From an uncultured Bacteroidales bacterium (GTDB taxonomy: Bacteria > Bacteroidota > Bacteroidia > Bacteroidales > UBA932), in NCBI GenBank assembly GCA_934695325.1, contig CAKUVD010000010.1, forward strand, positions 1-64,000: a stretch of DNA of 64,000 nt, given 5' to 3'. This document shows, one piece after another, positions 25,705 through 34,896 of this stretch. Position numbers and translations under genes: made by a program. How positions within the stretch are numbered: the first letter of the stretch is position 1; each line of letters opens with the position of its first letter. The notes beneath the pieces were generated by a model. The model ran no database searches. It was not told the DNA's origin and saw nothing but the letters and a program-made list of their open reading frames with translations.

Positions 25705-26037
25705 CTATGATTTGGTGCCGTTGTTGAACGGAGTGAAGTCTCCCAGGTTAAACGTGGCTTCTTTCTGGCCGGACGGACGGCTTCCCATATCGATCGGCCC
25801 GAAATTGCTCTCATATTTGGTGACATTGTCCATCAAGGCGTTTAGCAGCCTTTTCGCATGCTCCGGAGTCATTATGATCCTGTTGTTTATGTTTGGCTTC
25901 GGAAGACCGGGGAGCATACTTGCGAAGTCTATGATGAACTCGCTGTGCGAGTGTGTGATGATCGCGAGATTAGAGTATGATCCGGATGCGACTTCCGGCC
26001 TCAGTTCGAGGCTCAGCTGGTTCTTTTCGTTATCCAT
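25705..26037 (-). CDS. DUF3467 protein
   Basis: A 110-residue protein of the conserved family DUF3467, recognised from SGSYSNLAIITHSHSEFIIDFASMLPGLPKPNINNRIIMTPEHAKRLLNAL. Its function is not known; the family is present across Bacteroidetes. The minus-strand -7 element at 26066-26073 gives a 29-bp distance to the start. It heads the kdsC-maf-barrel operon. Confidence 0.85.
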   Translation of the reverse strand: MDNEKNQLSLELRPEVASGSYSNLAIITHSHSEFIIDFASMLPGLPKPNINNRIIMTPEHAKRLLNALMDNVTKYESNFGPIDMGSRPSGQKEATFNLGDFTPFNNGTKS

Positions 26038-26065
26038 AATTGTTTTTGTTTTTGACGTTTTGATG

Positions 26066-26073
26066 CAAATTTA
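26066..26073 (-). promoter_or_regulatory. Bacteroidota -7 element for the DUF3467-kdsC-maf operon
   Basis: TAAATTTG followed by CATC on the minus strand. Confidence 0.6.
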
Positions 26074-26251
26074 GCAACTTTCAAAAAATAACCCACATAT
26101 CAGAGGAATCTTTTCCCGCAGGCAGTCTCTCCGCACATTTTTCTCTTTATCCGCATCCTCATACACCTGAGCTGAAAAGACATACAATGGTTTTTCGACA
26201 TAAATTTAAACAGATTCTCTGTCAGATGGAGGCTTTTTGCATCCAGTTTCG

Positions 26252-26259
26252 TATCTTTG
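26252..26259 (+). promoter_or_regulatory. Bacteroidota -7 element for valS
   Basis: TATCTTTG followed by TATG, 38 bp before the valS start. The -33 region is not well matched. Confidence 0.55.
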
Positions 26260-26296
26260 TATGTTTTTAGGATTTTAAACGAAAATAGAATATATA

Positions 26297-28951
26297 ATGG
26301 AACTATCGGCTAAGTACGATCCCTCTCAGGTAGAGGACAAATGGTACGCCTACTGGCTTAAGAACAAGTTCTTTCATTCGGAACCGGATGAAAGGGAACC
26401 TTATACTATAGTCATCCCGCCGCCTAATGTGACCGGAATCCTTCATATGGGGCACGTGCTGAACAACACGCTGAACGATGTACTCATCCGCAAGGCCAGG
26501 ATGGACGGCAAGAACGCTTGCTGGATCCCTGGAACGGATCACGCATCCATAGCTACTGAAAGCAAAGTCGTCGCAAGACTTAAGTCGCAGGGAATCAGCA
26601 AGGATGACCTTACCCGTGAAGAGTTCCTGAAATATGCCTGGGAATGGAAGGAAGAACACGGAGGAATCATCCTCAGCCAACTCCGCAAGCTCGGCGCTTC
26701 GTGCGACTGGGACAGGACCAAGTTCACGATGGATCCGGATTTGACGGAGTCGGTCATAAACACTTTCGTATATTTCTACAAGAAAGGTTTGATCTATAGG
26801 GGAGTGCGTATGGTGAACTGGGATCCGGAGGGACATACGGCAGTAAGCGATGAAGAGGTCATCCATAAGGAGACCAAGAGCCACTTCTATCACCTCAGAT
26901 ACTATATCTCCGACGGCAACGGAAACCGCACCGACAAGTACATCGTCGTGGCTACCACACGCCCTGAGACGATTATGGCCGATGCCGCCGTCAGCATCAA
27001 TCCTGATGACGAGCGCTATCATTGGCTTAAAGGCAAGAAGGTCCTTATCCCGTTGATAGACAAGGAAATTCCTATAATCGAGGATTCTTACGTGGAAATC
27101 GGATTCGGTACAGGATGTCTCAAGGTCACCCCTGCCCACGATATAAATGACTACGAAATCGGACTGCGTCATAATCTGCCAGTCATTGACATCATTGACG
27201 ACCACGGGAAGCTTAACGAAAAGGCGCAGATACTTGTCGGCGAGGATCGTTTCGTCGCCCGCAAGAAAATCGAGAAGATGCTGCAGGAGGCCGGCTGCCT
27301 GGAGAAGGTCGAGGAGTATATCTCTCCTATCGGGTATTCCGAGAGGACGAACGCCGTGATCGAACCGAGGCTTTCGACCCAGTGGTTCTTGAAGATGGGG
27401 CATCTGGCCGAGATGGCATTGACATCAGTAGAGAGCGGGAACGTGAAACTGATTCCTGACAAGTACAGAAATACTTACAAGCACTGGATGGAGACTGTCC
27501 GTGACTGGTGCATCAGCCGCCAGCTGTGGTGGGGTCAGAGAATTCCTGCATATTATCTACCTGATGGACAGTACGTTGTAGAGGCTACACCTAAAGCGGC
27601 GCTTGAGGCTGCCAGAAAGATAGATCCATCCATTACTGCAGAGCAGCTGCGCCAGGATGATGACGTCCTGGACACTTGGTTCTCCTCTTGGCTGTGGCCG
27701 ATTTCCGTGTTCGATTCTGAGCGTCCGGGACATCCTGAGCACACACCGAACAAGGATCTCGCATATTATTATCCGACGAACGACCTCGTCACGGGACCTG
27801 ACATCCTATTCTTCTGGGTAGCGAGGATGATTATGGCGGGAGACGAGTTTATGGGCAAGGAGCCTTTCCATAATGTATATCTCACCGGTATCGTCCGAGA
27901 CAAGCTGGGGCGTAAGATGTCCAAGACTCTGGGCAATTCTCCTGACCCGCTGGACCTTATCGCCAAATATGGCGCTGATGCAGTGCGCATAGGAATGTTG
28001 CTCTGCGCATCGGCCGGGAATGACATCTTCTATGATGAGTCGCAGATAGAGCAGGGGCGAAACTTCTGCGGCAAGATATGGAACTCATACAGGCTCGTAA
28101 AAGGCTGGACAGTAAACGAGACTGCCGCACAGCCAGAGGCTTGCGCCACTGCTGTCGAGTGGTTCCGCAACAAGATGAACCAGACGATAGAGACTGTGGA
28201 GGACCACTATTCCAAGTTCAGAATCTCAGATGCCCTTATGTGCATCTACAAGCTGTTCTGGGACGACTATTGCTCCTGGTATCTCGAGCTCATCAAGCCT
28301 GCATACGGTCAGCCTATCGACAAGGTGACATATACAGAGACATTGGCGTTCTTCGAGAACCTGCTCAAGATGATCCATCCTGTGATGCCGTTCATCACGG
28401 AGGAGCTGTGGCAGGATATGGCTGAACGCAAGGAAGGCGAGACCATAATGTATCAGCCGAGTCCTAAGGCCGGCCGCTATGATGCGGCGTCCATAAGCTC
28501 ATTCGAGCTTGCTGAGGAGGCGGTCAATTCAGTCCGCAGCATCCGCCAGCAAAAGAACATTTCACCTAAAGAAGCACTTCAGGTTAAGTTCAAGGGAGAC
28601 TTCCCTGTAAATATGATAGCCGTCGTGTCAAAGCTTGCGAATGCCTCTTCCGTAGAAGTAGTCTCCGACTTCGGAGCCACATCAGAGGGTGTCTCACAGA
28701 TGGTGCGTACCGTCGAGATGTACGTTCCGCTCACGGGCAAGGTCAATGTCGAAGAGGAGATTGCCAAGCTCGAGGCTGAACTGAAATATCAGCGCGAGTT
28801 CCTGGAGTCCGTACGCAAGAAGCTCTCGAATGAGAGGTTCACGGCTCACGCGCCAGAGAAAGTCGTGGCCATAGAGCGCAAGAAGGAAGCGGACTCTCTT
28901 TCCAAGATCGAGAGTTACGAGGCGCAGCTGAAGGCTCTTAAATCGCTATAG
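26297..28951 (+). CDS. valS: Valyl-tRNA synthetase
   Basis: Charges tRNA-Val. The 884-residue class I synthetase has the HIGH motif in PPPNVTGILHMGH (about residues 43-55), a CP1 editing domain with TTRPETIMADAAV, the KMSKS motif in RKMSKTLGNSPDPL (about 538-551), the anticodon domain, and a C-terminal coiled-coil arm (about 815-884, EEEIAKLEAELKYQREFLESV and on) that distinguishes ValRS from IleRS. It heads a run with the thioesterase, tatA and tatC. Confidence 0.97.
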   Translation: MELSAKYDPSQVEDKWYAYWLKNKFFHSEPDEREPYTIVIPPPNVTGILHMGHVLNNTLNDVLIRKARMDGKNACWIPGTDHASIATESKVVARLKSQGISKDDLTREEFLKYAWEWKEEHGGIILSQLRKLGASCDWDRTKFTMDPDLTESVINTFVYFYKKGLIYRGVRMVNWDPEGHTAVSDEEVIHKETKSHFYHLRYYISDGNGNRTDKYIVVATTRPETIMADAAVSINPDDERYHWLKGKKVLIPLIDKEIPIIEDSYVEIGFGTGCLKVTPAHDINDYEIGLRHNLPVIDIIDDHGKLNEKAQILVGEDRFVARKKIEKMLQEAGCLEKVEEYISPIGYSERTNAVIEPRLSTQWFLKMGHLAEMALTSVESGNVKLIPDKYRNTYKHWMETVRDWCISRQLWWGQRIPAYYLPDGQYVVEATPKAALEAARKIDPSITAEQLRQDDDVLDTWFSSWLWPISVFDSERPGHPEHTPNKDLAYYYPTNDLVTGPDILFFWVARMIMAGDEFMGKEPFHNVYLTGIVRDKLGRKMSKTLGNSPDPLDLIAKYGADAVRIGMLLCASAGNDIFYDESQIEQGRNFCGKIWNSYRLVKGWTVNETAAQPEACATAVEWFRNKMNQTIETVEDHYSKFRISDALMCIYKLFWDDYCSWYLELIKPAYGQPIDKVTYTETLAFFENLLKMIHPVMPFITEELWQDMAERKEGETIMYQPSPKAGRYDAASISSFELAEEAVNSVRSIRQQKNISPKEALQVKFKGDFPVNMIAVVSKLANASSVEVVSDFGATSEGVSQMVRTVEMYVPLTGKVNVEEEIAKLEAELKYQREFLESVRKKLSNERFTAHAPEKVVAIERKKEADSLSKIESYEAQLKALKSL

Positions 28952-28955
28952 AGCT

Positions 28956-29369
28956 ATGATGTACTTTGAGACATCTTTCCCTGTCCGCTATTATGAGACA
29001 GACCAGATGGGTATCGTGCACCACTCGAACTATATAAGGTATTTCGAGTGTGCACGGAATCTTATGATCCGGGAAGGGGGCTATCCGATAGAGCAATGTG
29101 AGGCCGACGGGGTAGTGATACCCATCGTCTCTGTGGAGTGCAAATACAAGCACTCCGCCAAGATGGGCGACGTGGTGCGCTGCACGGCATCCATAGAGAA
29201 GATACCGCTGGCGAAGCTGGTCATAAAGCAGTCCGTCTATAATCAGGACGGTATTCTCTGTGCCGATGGGCAGGTGGTGCTTGGATTCCTGAACAAGGAT
29301 ACAGGAAGGCCGGTTGGCTGCCCTGAGAAACTCCTGGAAATGATACGCTCCAGAATGAATGACAAGTAA
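28956..29369 (+). CDS. Hotdog-fold acyl-CoA thioesterase (YbgC/4HBT family)
   Basis: A 137-residue thioesterase with the family motif RYYETDQMGIVHHSNYIRYFECARN (catalytic Asp and His region) and the later KYKHSAKMGDVV. The substrate, probably an acyl-CoA or acyl-ACP, is not defined by sequence. The start is the first of two consecutive ATGs at 28956, 4 bp after valS; tatA follows by 22 bp. Confidence 0.88.
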   Translation: MMYFETSFPVRYYETDQMGIVHHSNYIRYFECARNLMIREGGYPIEQCEADGVVIPIVSVECKYKHSAKMGDVVRCTASIEKIPLAKLVIKQSVYNQDGILCADGQVVLGFLNKDTGRPVGCPEKLLEMIRSRMNDK

Positions 29370-29391
29370 AGAACAATTAAAACAATAAGTT

Positions 29392-29616
29392 ATGGCAATT
29401 TATCCGCTTGGGGTCTTGGGCCCGTGGGAAATAGTTATTATAGCATTGGTCATACTTCTCCTCTTCGGAGGGAGGAAGATTCCTGAACTTATGAAGGGCC
29501 TGGGCAAAGGCGTGAGAAGTTTCAAGGAGGGAATAAACGACGTGGAGAAGGAAATCAAGAGCGTGGATTCTTCTCTTGACGACAACAAAGGCCAGAATAC
29601 GAATTACGAAAAATAA
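29392..29616 (+). CDS. tatA: Sec-independent translocase TatA
   Basis: A 74-residue TatA/E protein: short N-terminal hydrophobic helix (about residues 11-26, [16 protein letters not shown]), the [23 protein letters not shown] hinge and amphipathic helix, and an acidic tail. With TatC immediately downstream it forms the minimal two-gene twin-arginine export system seen in Bacteroidetes. Confidence 0.95.
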   Translation: MAIYPLGVLGPWEIVIIALVILLLFGGRKIPELMKGLGKGVRSFKEGINDVEKEIKSVDSSLDDNKGQNTNYEK

Positions 29617-29628
29617 TTCCCGGACAAA

Positions 29629-30375
29629 GTGAGCGGCAGCGGCGAAGAAATGACGTTCTGGGATCACCTTGATGTGCTGAGAGGAACATTGTTCCGCTCA
29701 GCATTGGCTATTGTATGCACCGGTGTCATACTCCTATGCTTCAAGGGATTCCTTTTTGATGATGTTGTGCTCGCACCGACAAGGCCGGATTTCTGGCTCT
29801 ACCGGTGGATGCACCTGCCTTTTTCGATGGCCCTGATAAACACTGATATATCGGCCCAGTTCTTCATCCATCTGAAGGTGTCATTTATATGCGGTTTCAT
29901 AATATCCTTTCCTTATGTATGTTATGAGATATGGATGTTCGTGGCTCCTGCATTGTACCCGAGTGAGAAATCTTCGGTGCGAAAGGCTTTCGGCTTCGCG
30001 TCGGTGTTGTTCTACATAGGCCTGGCGATAGGGTATTATCTCATATTGCCGATAACATTGAACTTCTTCCAGGGATATACTGTCAGCGACGAAGTCCTCA
30101 ACACCATCACCATCGACTCCTACATATCAATGTTTATGTCTATGGTGCTGCTTTTCGGGATTGTCTTCGAGTTTCCCGTTCTGATCGCAGTGCTTAACAG
30201 GATGGGGATTGTCACGAGGGACAGCCTGAGGAAATACAGACGGTATGCCGTAGTCGCGATTCTGATTGTCGCGGCCATCATTACACCTGCGGATCCGTTC
30301 TCTATGCTGATCGCGGCGGCTCCTCTGTATCTGTTATATGAATTGAGCGTGCTCGTCTGCGTGAAAAAAGATTAA
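29629..30375 (+). CDS. tatC: Sec-independent translocase TatC
   Basis: A 248-residue polytopic membrane protein that recognises twin-arginine signal peptides. MTFWDHLDVLRGTLFRSA gives the N-terminal motif, followed by six hydrophobic segments including FPYVCYEIWMFVAPALYPSEK and the FGIVFEFPVLIAVLNRMGIV segment. The GTG at 29629 is annotated because relatives carry a few residues before MTFWDHL; the ATG at 29650 is the alternative. The ABC-F gene starts 3 bp after its stop. Confidence 0.93.
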   Translation: MSGSGEEMTFWDHLDVLRGTLFRSALAIVCTGVILLCFKGFLFDDVVLAPTRPDFWLYRWMHLPFSMALINTDISAQFFIHLKVSFICGFIISFPYVCYEIWMFVAPALYPSEKSSVRKAFGFASVLFYIGLAIGYYLILPITLNFFQGYTVSDEVLNTITIDSYISMFMSMVLLFGIVFEFPVLIAVLNRMGIVTRDSLRKYRRYAVVAILIVAAIITPADPFSMLIAAAPLYLLYELSVLVCVKKD

Positions 30376-30378
30376 AGA

Positions 30379-32310
30379 ATGATTTCAATAAATGGTGTCA
30401 CGGTGGCGTATGGCAGTTATACGCTGCTTGACAATATCAGCTTCCACATAAGCGAAAGCGACAAGATAGGCCTTGTCGGCAAGAATGGTGCGGGCAAGTC
30501 CACCATTATGAAAATGATATGTGGAGAGCAGGCCCCTACATCTGGGCACATTGACTTGCCGAACCATATAAAGATAGGATACCTTCCGCAGATAATGCAG
30601 CATCATAAGGGGAAGACCGTCATCGACGAGACGATGACGGCTTTCGCGGCGATGAATGACCTTGAGAACGAGCTCGACGAAATAGGAAAGCAGCTGGCGG
30701 AGAGGACCGATTATGAGTCCGAGGAGTATATGTCGCTGATAACCAGGATGAACGAGGTCAATGACAGGCTTTCGATCGAACACTCGGAACCGCCTAGAGT
30801 TCAGGCGGAGAAGACACTGCTCGGACTTGGTTTCAAGGATGATGACTTCGGAAGGAATACTGAGACTTTCAGCCAGGGATGGAATATGCGTATCGAGCTT
30901 GCGAAGATTCTGCTTTCCAAGCCGGATGTGCTTCTGCTCGACGAGCCTACCAACCATTTGGACATCGAGTCCATAGAGTGGCTGGAAGATTATCTGAAGG
31001 CATATAGAGGATCTATCCTTCTGGTTTCTCACGACCGACGCTTCCTGGACAACGTGACGAACCGCACCATCGAGATAATGGTCGGCAAGATTCACGATTA
31101 CAAGGTTCCGTACTCTAAATATCTGGAACTGCGCAAGGAGCGTATGCAGCAGCAGATCGCGGCATACGAGAACCAGCAGAAGATGATAGAGAAGACAGAA
31201 GATTTCATAAACAAGTTCCGCTACAAGCCGACCAAGTCGAACCAGGTCCAGTCCCGGATCAAGGCTCTGGAGAAACTGGACAGGATAGAGATTGACGAGA
31301 CGGACAATTCCACGCTCGTGGTCAAGTTCCCGCCTGCGCCCCGCTCAGGAGATGTCGTATTCAAGGGTACGGACATCACTGTGGGTTATCCTCAGAAAGT
31401 GGTGTTCAAGAATGCCGAAATCGAGATTAGACGAGGCGAGAAAGTGGCCCTCGTCGGACGCAACGGAGAGGGAAAGACTACATTGATGCGCGTCATAATG
31501 GGGCAACTGGAGCCCATTTCGGGCGAGGCTAAGGTCGGGCACAATGTCAATATAGGTTATTTCGCTCAGAATCAGGAGGATATCCTGGATAAGAACGAGA
31601 CGGTCCTGAGTACCTTGGAAAACATTGCCTCAGGTGATATCCGGACTAGGCTGCGTGATATCCTTGCTGCCTTCCTTTTCAAGGGGGAGGACATTGACAA
31701 GAAAGTCGGAGTGCTGAGCGGTGGTGAGCGTGCTCGCCTGGGAATGGCGAAGCTGATGCTGCAGCCATATAATCTGCTGGCGCTCGATGAGCCGACGAAC
31801 CATATGGACATTCGCTCGAAGGATGTCTTGAAACAGGCATTGAAGAACTACGACGGTACCTTGGTTGTCGTTTCCCACGACCGAGACTTCCTGGACGGAC
31901 TCGTAGACAAGATGTACGAGTTCCGCGACGGAAAGGTCAAGGAGCATCTCGGCGGCATACAGGACTTCCTGGATGAGCGCAAGATCGAGAATCTCCAGGA
32001 ACTGGAGCGGCGTTTCCATACAGAGGAGACCGCAAAGGCGGCAGAACCGGAAATATCGGTCGGAAAACAGGATTTCATAGCCAAGAAGGCCATATCGCGT
32101 GACGAGCGTAAGATTCGTAACCGAATTGCTTTCCTGGAAAAAGAGATATCTTCTCTTGAGGCTGAAATGAAGAAGATAGAGGGCATCCTGGCGGCACCGG
32201 GAAAAGATGACGATGTGATGGAACTGACTCGTACCTACTTGGAGCATAAAAGGGATCTTGACGCGAAAACGGAAGAGTGGGCGGAACTGTCAGAGAACAT
32301 TGATTCATAA
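30379..32310 (+). CDS. ABC-F family ATP-binding protein (YdiF/Uup-like)
   Basis: A 643-residue protein with two ABC ATPase domains and no membrane part. Domain 1: GKNGAGKSTIMK, a modified signature TFSQGWNMRIELAK and LLLDEPTNHLD; the interdomain linker (about residues 235-330) has the basic helix typical of ABC-F proteins; domain 2: GRNGEGKTTLMR, LSGGERARLGMAK and LALDEPTNHMD. ABC-F proteins act on the ribosome. The C-terminus (about 545-643) has a coiled coil. It ends 6 bp before the dipeptidase gene. Confidence 0.92.
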   Translation: MISINGVTVAYGSYTLLDNISFHISESDKIGLVGKNGAGKSTIMKMICGEQAPTSGHIDLPNHIKIGYLPQIMQHHKGKTVIDETMTAFAAMNDLENELDEIGKQLAERTDYESEEYMSLITRMNEVNDRLSIEHSEPPRVQAEKTLLGLGFKDDDFGRNTETFSQGWNMRIELAKILLSKPDVLLLDEPTNHLDIESIEWLEDYLKAYRGSILLVSHDRRFLDNVTNRTIEIMVGKIHDYKVPYSKYLELRKERMQQQIAAYENQQKMIEKTEDFINKFRYKPTKSNQVQSRIKALEKLDRIEIDETDNSTLVVKFPPAPRSGDVVFKGTDITVGYPQKVVFKNAEIEIRRGEKVALVGRNGEGKTTLMRVIMGQLEPISGEAKVGHNVNIGYFAQNQEDILDKNETVLSTLENIASGDIRTRLRDILAAFLFKGEDIDKKVGVLSGGERARLGMAKLMLQPYNLLALDEPTNHMDIRSKDVLKQALKNYDGTLVVVSHDRDFLDGLVDKMYEFRDGKVKEHLGGIQDFLDERKIENLQELERRFHTEETAKAAEPEISVGKQDFIAKKAISRDERKIRNRIAFLEKEISSLEAEMKKIEGILAAPGKDDDVMELTRTYLEHKRDLDAKTEEWAELSENIDS

Positions 32311-32316
32311 TATAAT

Positions 32317-33402
32317 ATGTTTGTGCTCGATTCACATTGCGACACACCGTCGCAGATAATGAGGCTCAGAGACCTGTCAGCGGACAATCCTTTCGCCCAT
32401 ATAGATTTTCCGAAACTTCGCAGAGGGGGAGTCGATGCTTCATTCTTCGCTTTATACACGCCCGGGACAATGCTGCCGGATGCGGCTACCGCCTATGCGC
32501 TCAAGATGCTCGCTGGAGTCAATGATGCAGTAGCCGCTGCGCCTGACGTGGCTGCGATGACATATTCCCCGGAAGAAGCGCTCCGTAACAAGGCTATAGG
32601 GAAGACGTCCATTTTCCTGGGTATGGAAAATGGTCTCCCTATCCAGGACAGTCTTGCTCTGTTGCGTCAATTCTGGAGGATGGGCGTAAGATATATGACA
32701 TTGACACACAACACTGACAATCAGATATGCGACTCGGCTGCAGAGGGGAGAAGATGGGGCGGCCTGAGTCCGTTCGGCAGGCAGGTGGTTGCCGAAATGA
32801 ACCGCATAGGTATGATAATAGACTTGGCTCACGCATCTGATGAGACGTTCTATGACTGCGTCAGATGCTCGAAGGCGCCTGTGGTCTCCACTCATTCTTG
32901 CTGCCGGGCACTGGCCAGTCACAGGCGGAATATGACCGATGATATGCTGAAGGCTGTCGCGGCGGTCGGAGGTGTCATACAGATTAACTTCTATCCAGTG
33001 TTCCTGTCAGATGACTTTGCCGCTGAATTGGAGAAGTCCGGGCTCGATCCTGTGGCGGATGCTGTAGAATCTGAATTCATAAAGGATCCGGCGAACCCCG
33101 AGAAATATACGGCGTGGGTAAATATCCAGAAAAGACTTGCATCGCTGAGAAGACCTTCTTACAAAACAGTGGTGGATCACATCGACCACGCTGTATCTGT
33201 CGCCGGCATAGACCACGTCGGAATCGGCTCTGATTTCGACGGCATCAATGTCACTCCCGAGGGGTTGGAAAACGTCTCTATGATGCCTGTTGTCTTCGAG
33301 GAAATGAGACTTCGCGGATATTCTGAGAACGACATCGAAAAGGTTGCCGGGGGAAATTTCCTGAGGGTGATGAGGGATGTCAGGAGTGTAGCAGAGCGAT
33401 AA
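32317..33402 (+). CDS. Membrane dipeptidase family protein (peptidase M19)
   Basis: A 361-residue zinc dipeptidase of the renal dipeptidase fold. Metal ligands are seen in LDSHCDTPSQ (His-x-Asp), GMENGLPI (bridging Glu), IDLAHASDETF and VVSTHSCCRALASHRRN. The GSDFDGINVTPEGLENVS segment is also conserved. There is no signal peptide or membrane segment, so it is probably cytoplasmic and acts on dipeptides. It is the last gene before the strong terminator at 33425-33471. Confidence 0.9.
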   Translation: MFVLDSHCDTPSQIMRLRDLSADNPFAHIDFPKLRRGGVDASFFALYTPGTMLPDAATAYALKMLAGVNDAVAAAPDVAAMTYSPEEALRNKAIGKTSIFLGMENGLPIQDSLALLRQFWRMGVRYMTLTHNTDNQICDSAAEGRRWGGLSPFGRQVVAEMNRIGMIIDLAHASDETFYDCVRCSKAPVVSTHSCCRALASHRRNMTDDMLKAVAAVGGVIQINFYPVFLSDDFAAELEKSGLDPVADAVESEFIKDPANPEKYTAWVNIQKRLASLRRPSYKTVVDHIDHAVSVAGIDHVGIGSDFDGINVTPEGLENVSMMPVVFEEMRLRGYSENDIEKVAGGNFLRVMRDVRSVAER

Positions 33403-33424
33403 GCGATACATTATAGAAATATCC

Positions 33425-33471
33425 AAAAAGACGGATGGGAGGCATAAAATAGCCTCCCATCCGTCTTTTTT
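33425..33471. terminator. Strong bidirectional intrinsic terminator
   Basis: Perfect stem of 19 bp (33425-33443 with 33452-33470) with A-run and T-run, loop ATAAAATA or nearly so. It separates the plus-strand run ending at the dipeptidase from the minus-strand cinA gene. Confidence 0.95.
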
Positions 33472-33608
33472 ACATAATGTAATTCCCTTTTGGAGGATAG
33501 TGCTGATTTTTAGTTGTTTAGGTGTAATATAAACGGTTCTTATTGTTTACATATCTAATGTAACAAAAATGTTTTACCTTTTAACAACGATGTTATATCG
33601 CTTAAAAA

Positions 33609-34886
33609 TCAGATAGATAGCTCTTCTTTTACAAGAGTTAATAGAAGATACAGTGCCGAGGCGGCGAAACGTTCTATATTTCGCTTACGGTCATTGTGAT
33701 ATTGGAATTTCCTTGTCCGCAAAGTGCCAGAGGAAGAGCATACTCCTACCCATACAGTGCCGTCTGGATTGACTCCGTCACCTCCTCCTGGACCGGCAAG
33801 TCCTGTCGTGGCGACAGCATAGTCGGCGCCCATCAGATTGCGGACTCCTTCAGCCATTGCCGCGGCGACCTCACTGCTGACTACACCATACTTGTCGATG
33901 ATTTCAGGATCGACCCCAAGTACTTTCTCTTTAATCGGCACGGCATAAGATGTGACTGATCCGAGATAATATGACGATGAACCAGGGACTGTCGTGATTA
34001 GATGGGAAATCTCCCCTCCGGTGCAGGATTCGGCTGCGCATAGCGTCTTGCCGTGAGCCTTCAGAATCTCCCCAAGGGCGTGCTCTATCGTATCTTCCGA
34101 GCCGGAATATATCACATCGCCTAAGATTGCCTTCAATTCCCTGAATTTGGCTTCAATGCGGGCCTCTTCCTGCTCTTTCTCTCCGCCATAGATGGACAGG
34201 CGCAGTTTCACGCCGGTGAGCGGATTTGGAAGGTACGCCAGATGCATATCTGACGGAAGACTCTTCTCCCATCCTTCGATTCTCTGTGCCAATGCGGACT
34301 CGGCGAGCCCATAAGTCATCACATTGCTGTGATAGATGGCTTCGAGAGGGAAGTGACGGCGAATATCCTCAATCACGTCGGGAAGCATATTCATTGTCTC
34401 GAACGGTACCCCAGGCATAGAATACAGGACTGCGAGATGCCCATATCTACTCTCGTCGAAGCGGAACACCATTATCGGCGCAGTGCCGAATCGGTTCGGG
34501 ATGACCTCACATTTGTCAGGAACGCTTGCCTGGGCGATATTCGAGGCCAGAGAATCCAAACCTCTGGAATGAAGTATTTTCCTTACTATGGCGGCCTGCG
34601 TCTCATTTGTGACATATCCCGTGCTATGTGACAGCTCCGCCAGAGCAGGTTTGGTGATATCATCCCCGGTAGGGCCGAGACCTCCCGTAACGATCACTAT
34701 TTCATTGAGTTTAAGCTCACCGTCGATGCCGTCGATTATTGCCGAATGGTCGTCACCGACGGACTTCATTTCAGAAACTCTGACTCCTATGCCATTCAGC
34801 GCCCTGGCGATTCCGGAAGAGTTCGTGTCCACGATCTGGCCGATGAGAATTTCATCCCCGATCGTGCAGATACTTGCATTAATCAT
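33609..34886 (-). CDS. cinA: CinA-like protein (competence/damage-inducible)
   Basis: A 425-residue protein with an N-terminal molybdopterin-binding-like domain (ICTIGDEILIGQIVDTNS; TGGLGPTGDDITKPALAE) and a C-terminal nicotinamide-nucleotide amidase domain (LCAAESCTGGEISHLITTVPGSSSYYLGSVTSYA; TTGLAGPGGGDG). CinA is linked with NAD recycling and, in some bacteria, competence. The start at 34886 is preceded by a good GAGGAG; the longer frame overlaps pyrD. It lies 10 bp after pyrD. Confidence 0.93.
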   Translation of the reverse strand: MINASICTIGDEILIGQIVDTNSSGIARALNGIGVRVSEMKSVGDDHSAIIDGIDGELKLNEIVIVTGGLGPTGDDITKPALAELSHSTGYVTNETQAAIVRKILHSRGLDSLASNIAQASVPDKCEVIPNRFGTAPIMVFRFDESRYGHLAVLYSMPGVPFETMNMLPDVIEDIRRHFPLEAIYHSNVMTYGLAESALAQRIEGWEKSLPSDMHLAYLPNPLTGVKLRLSIYGGEKEQEEARIEAKFRELKAILGDVIYSGSEDTIEHALGEILKAHGKTLCAAESCTGGEISHLITTVPGSSSYYLGSVTSYAVPIKEKVLGVDPEIIDKYGVVSSEVAAAMAEGVRNLMGADYAVATTGLAGPGGGDGVNPDGTVWVGVCSSSGTLRTRKFQYHNDRKRNIERFAASALYLLLTLVKEELSI

Positions 34887-34896
34887 TTTATTCTCC

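Noticed and set aside
26303..27403. A 366-codon minus-strand frame inside valS.
   Set aside because: Antisense shadow of valS; no independent start or family features.
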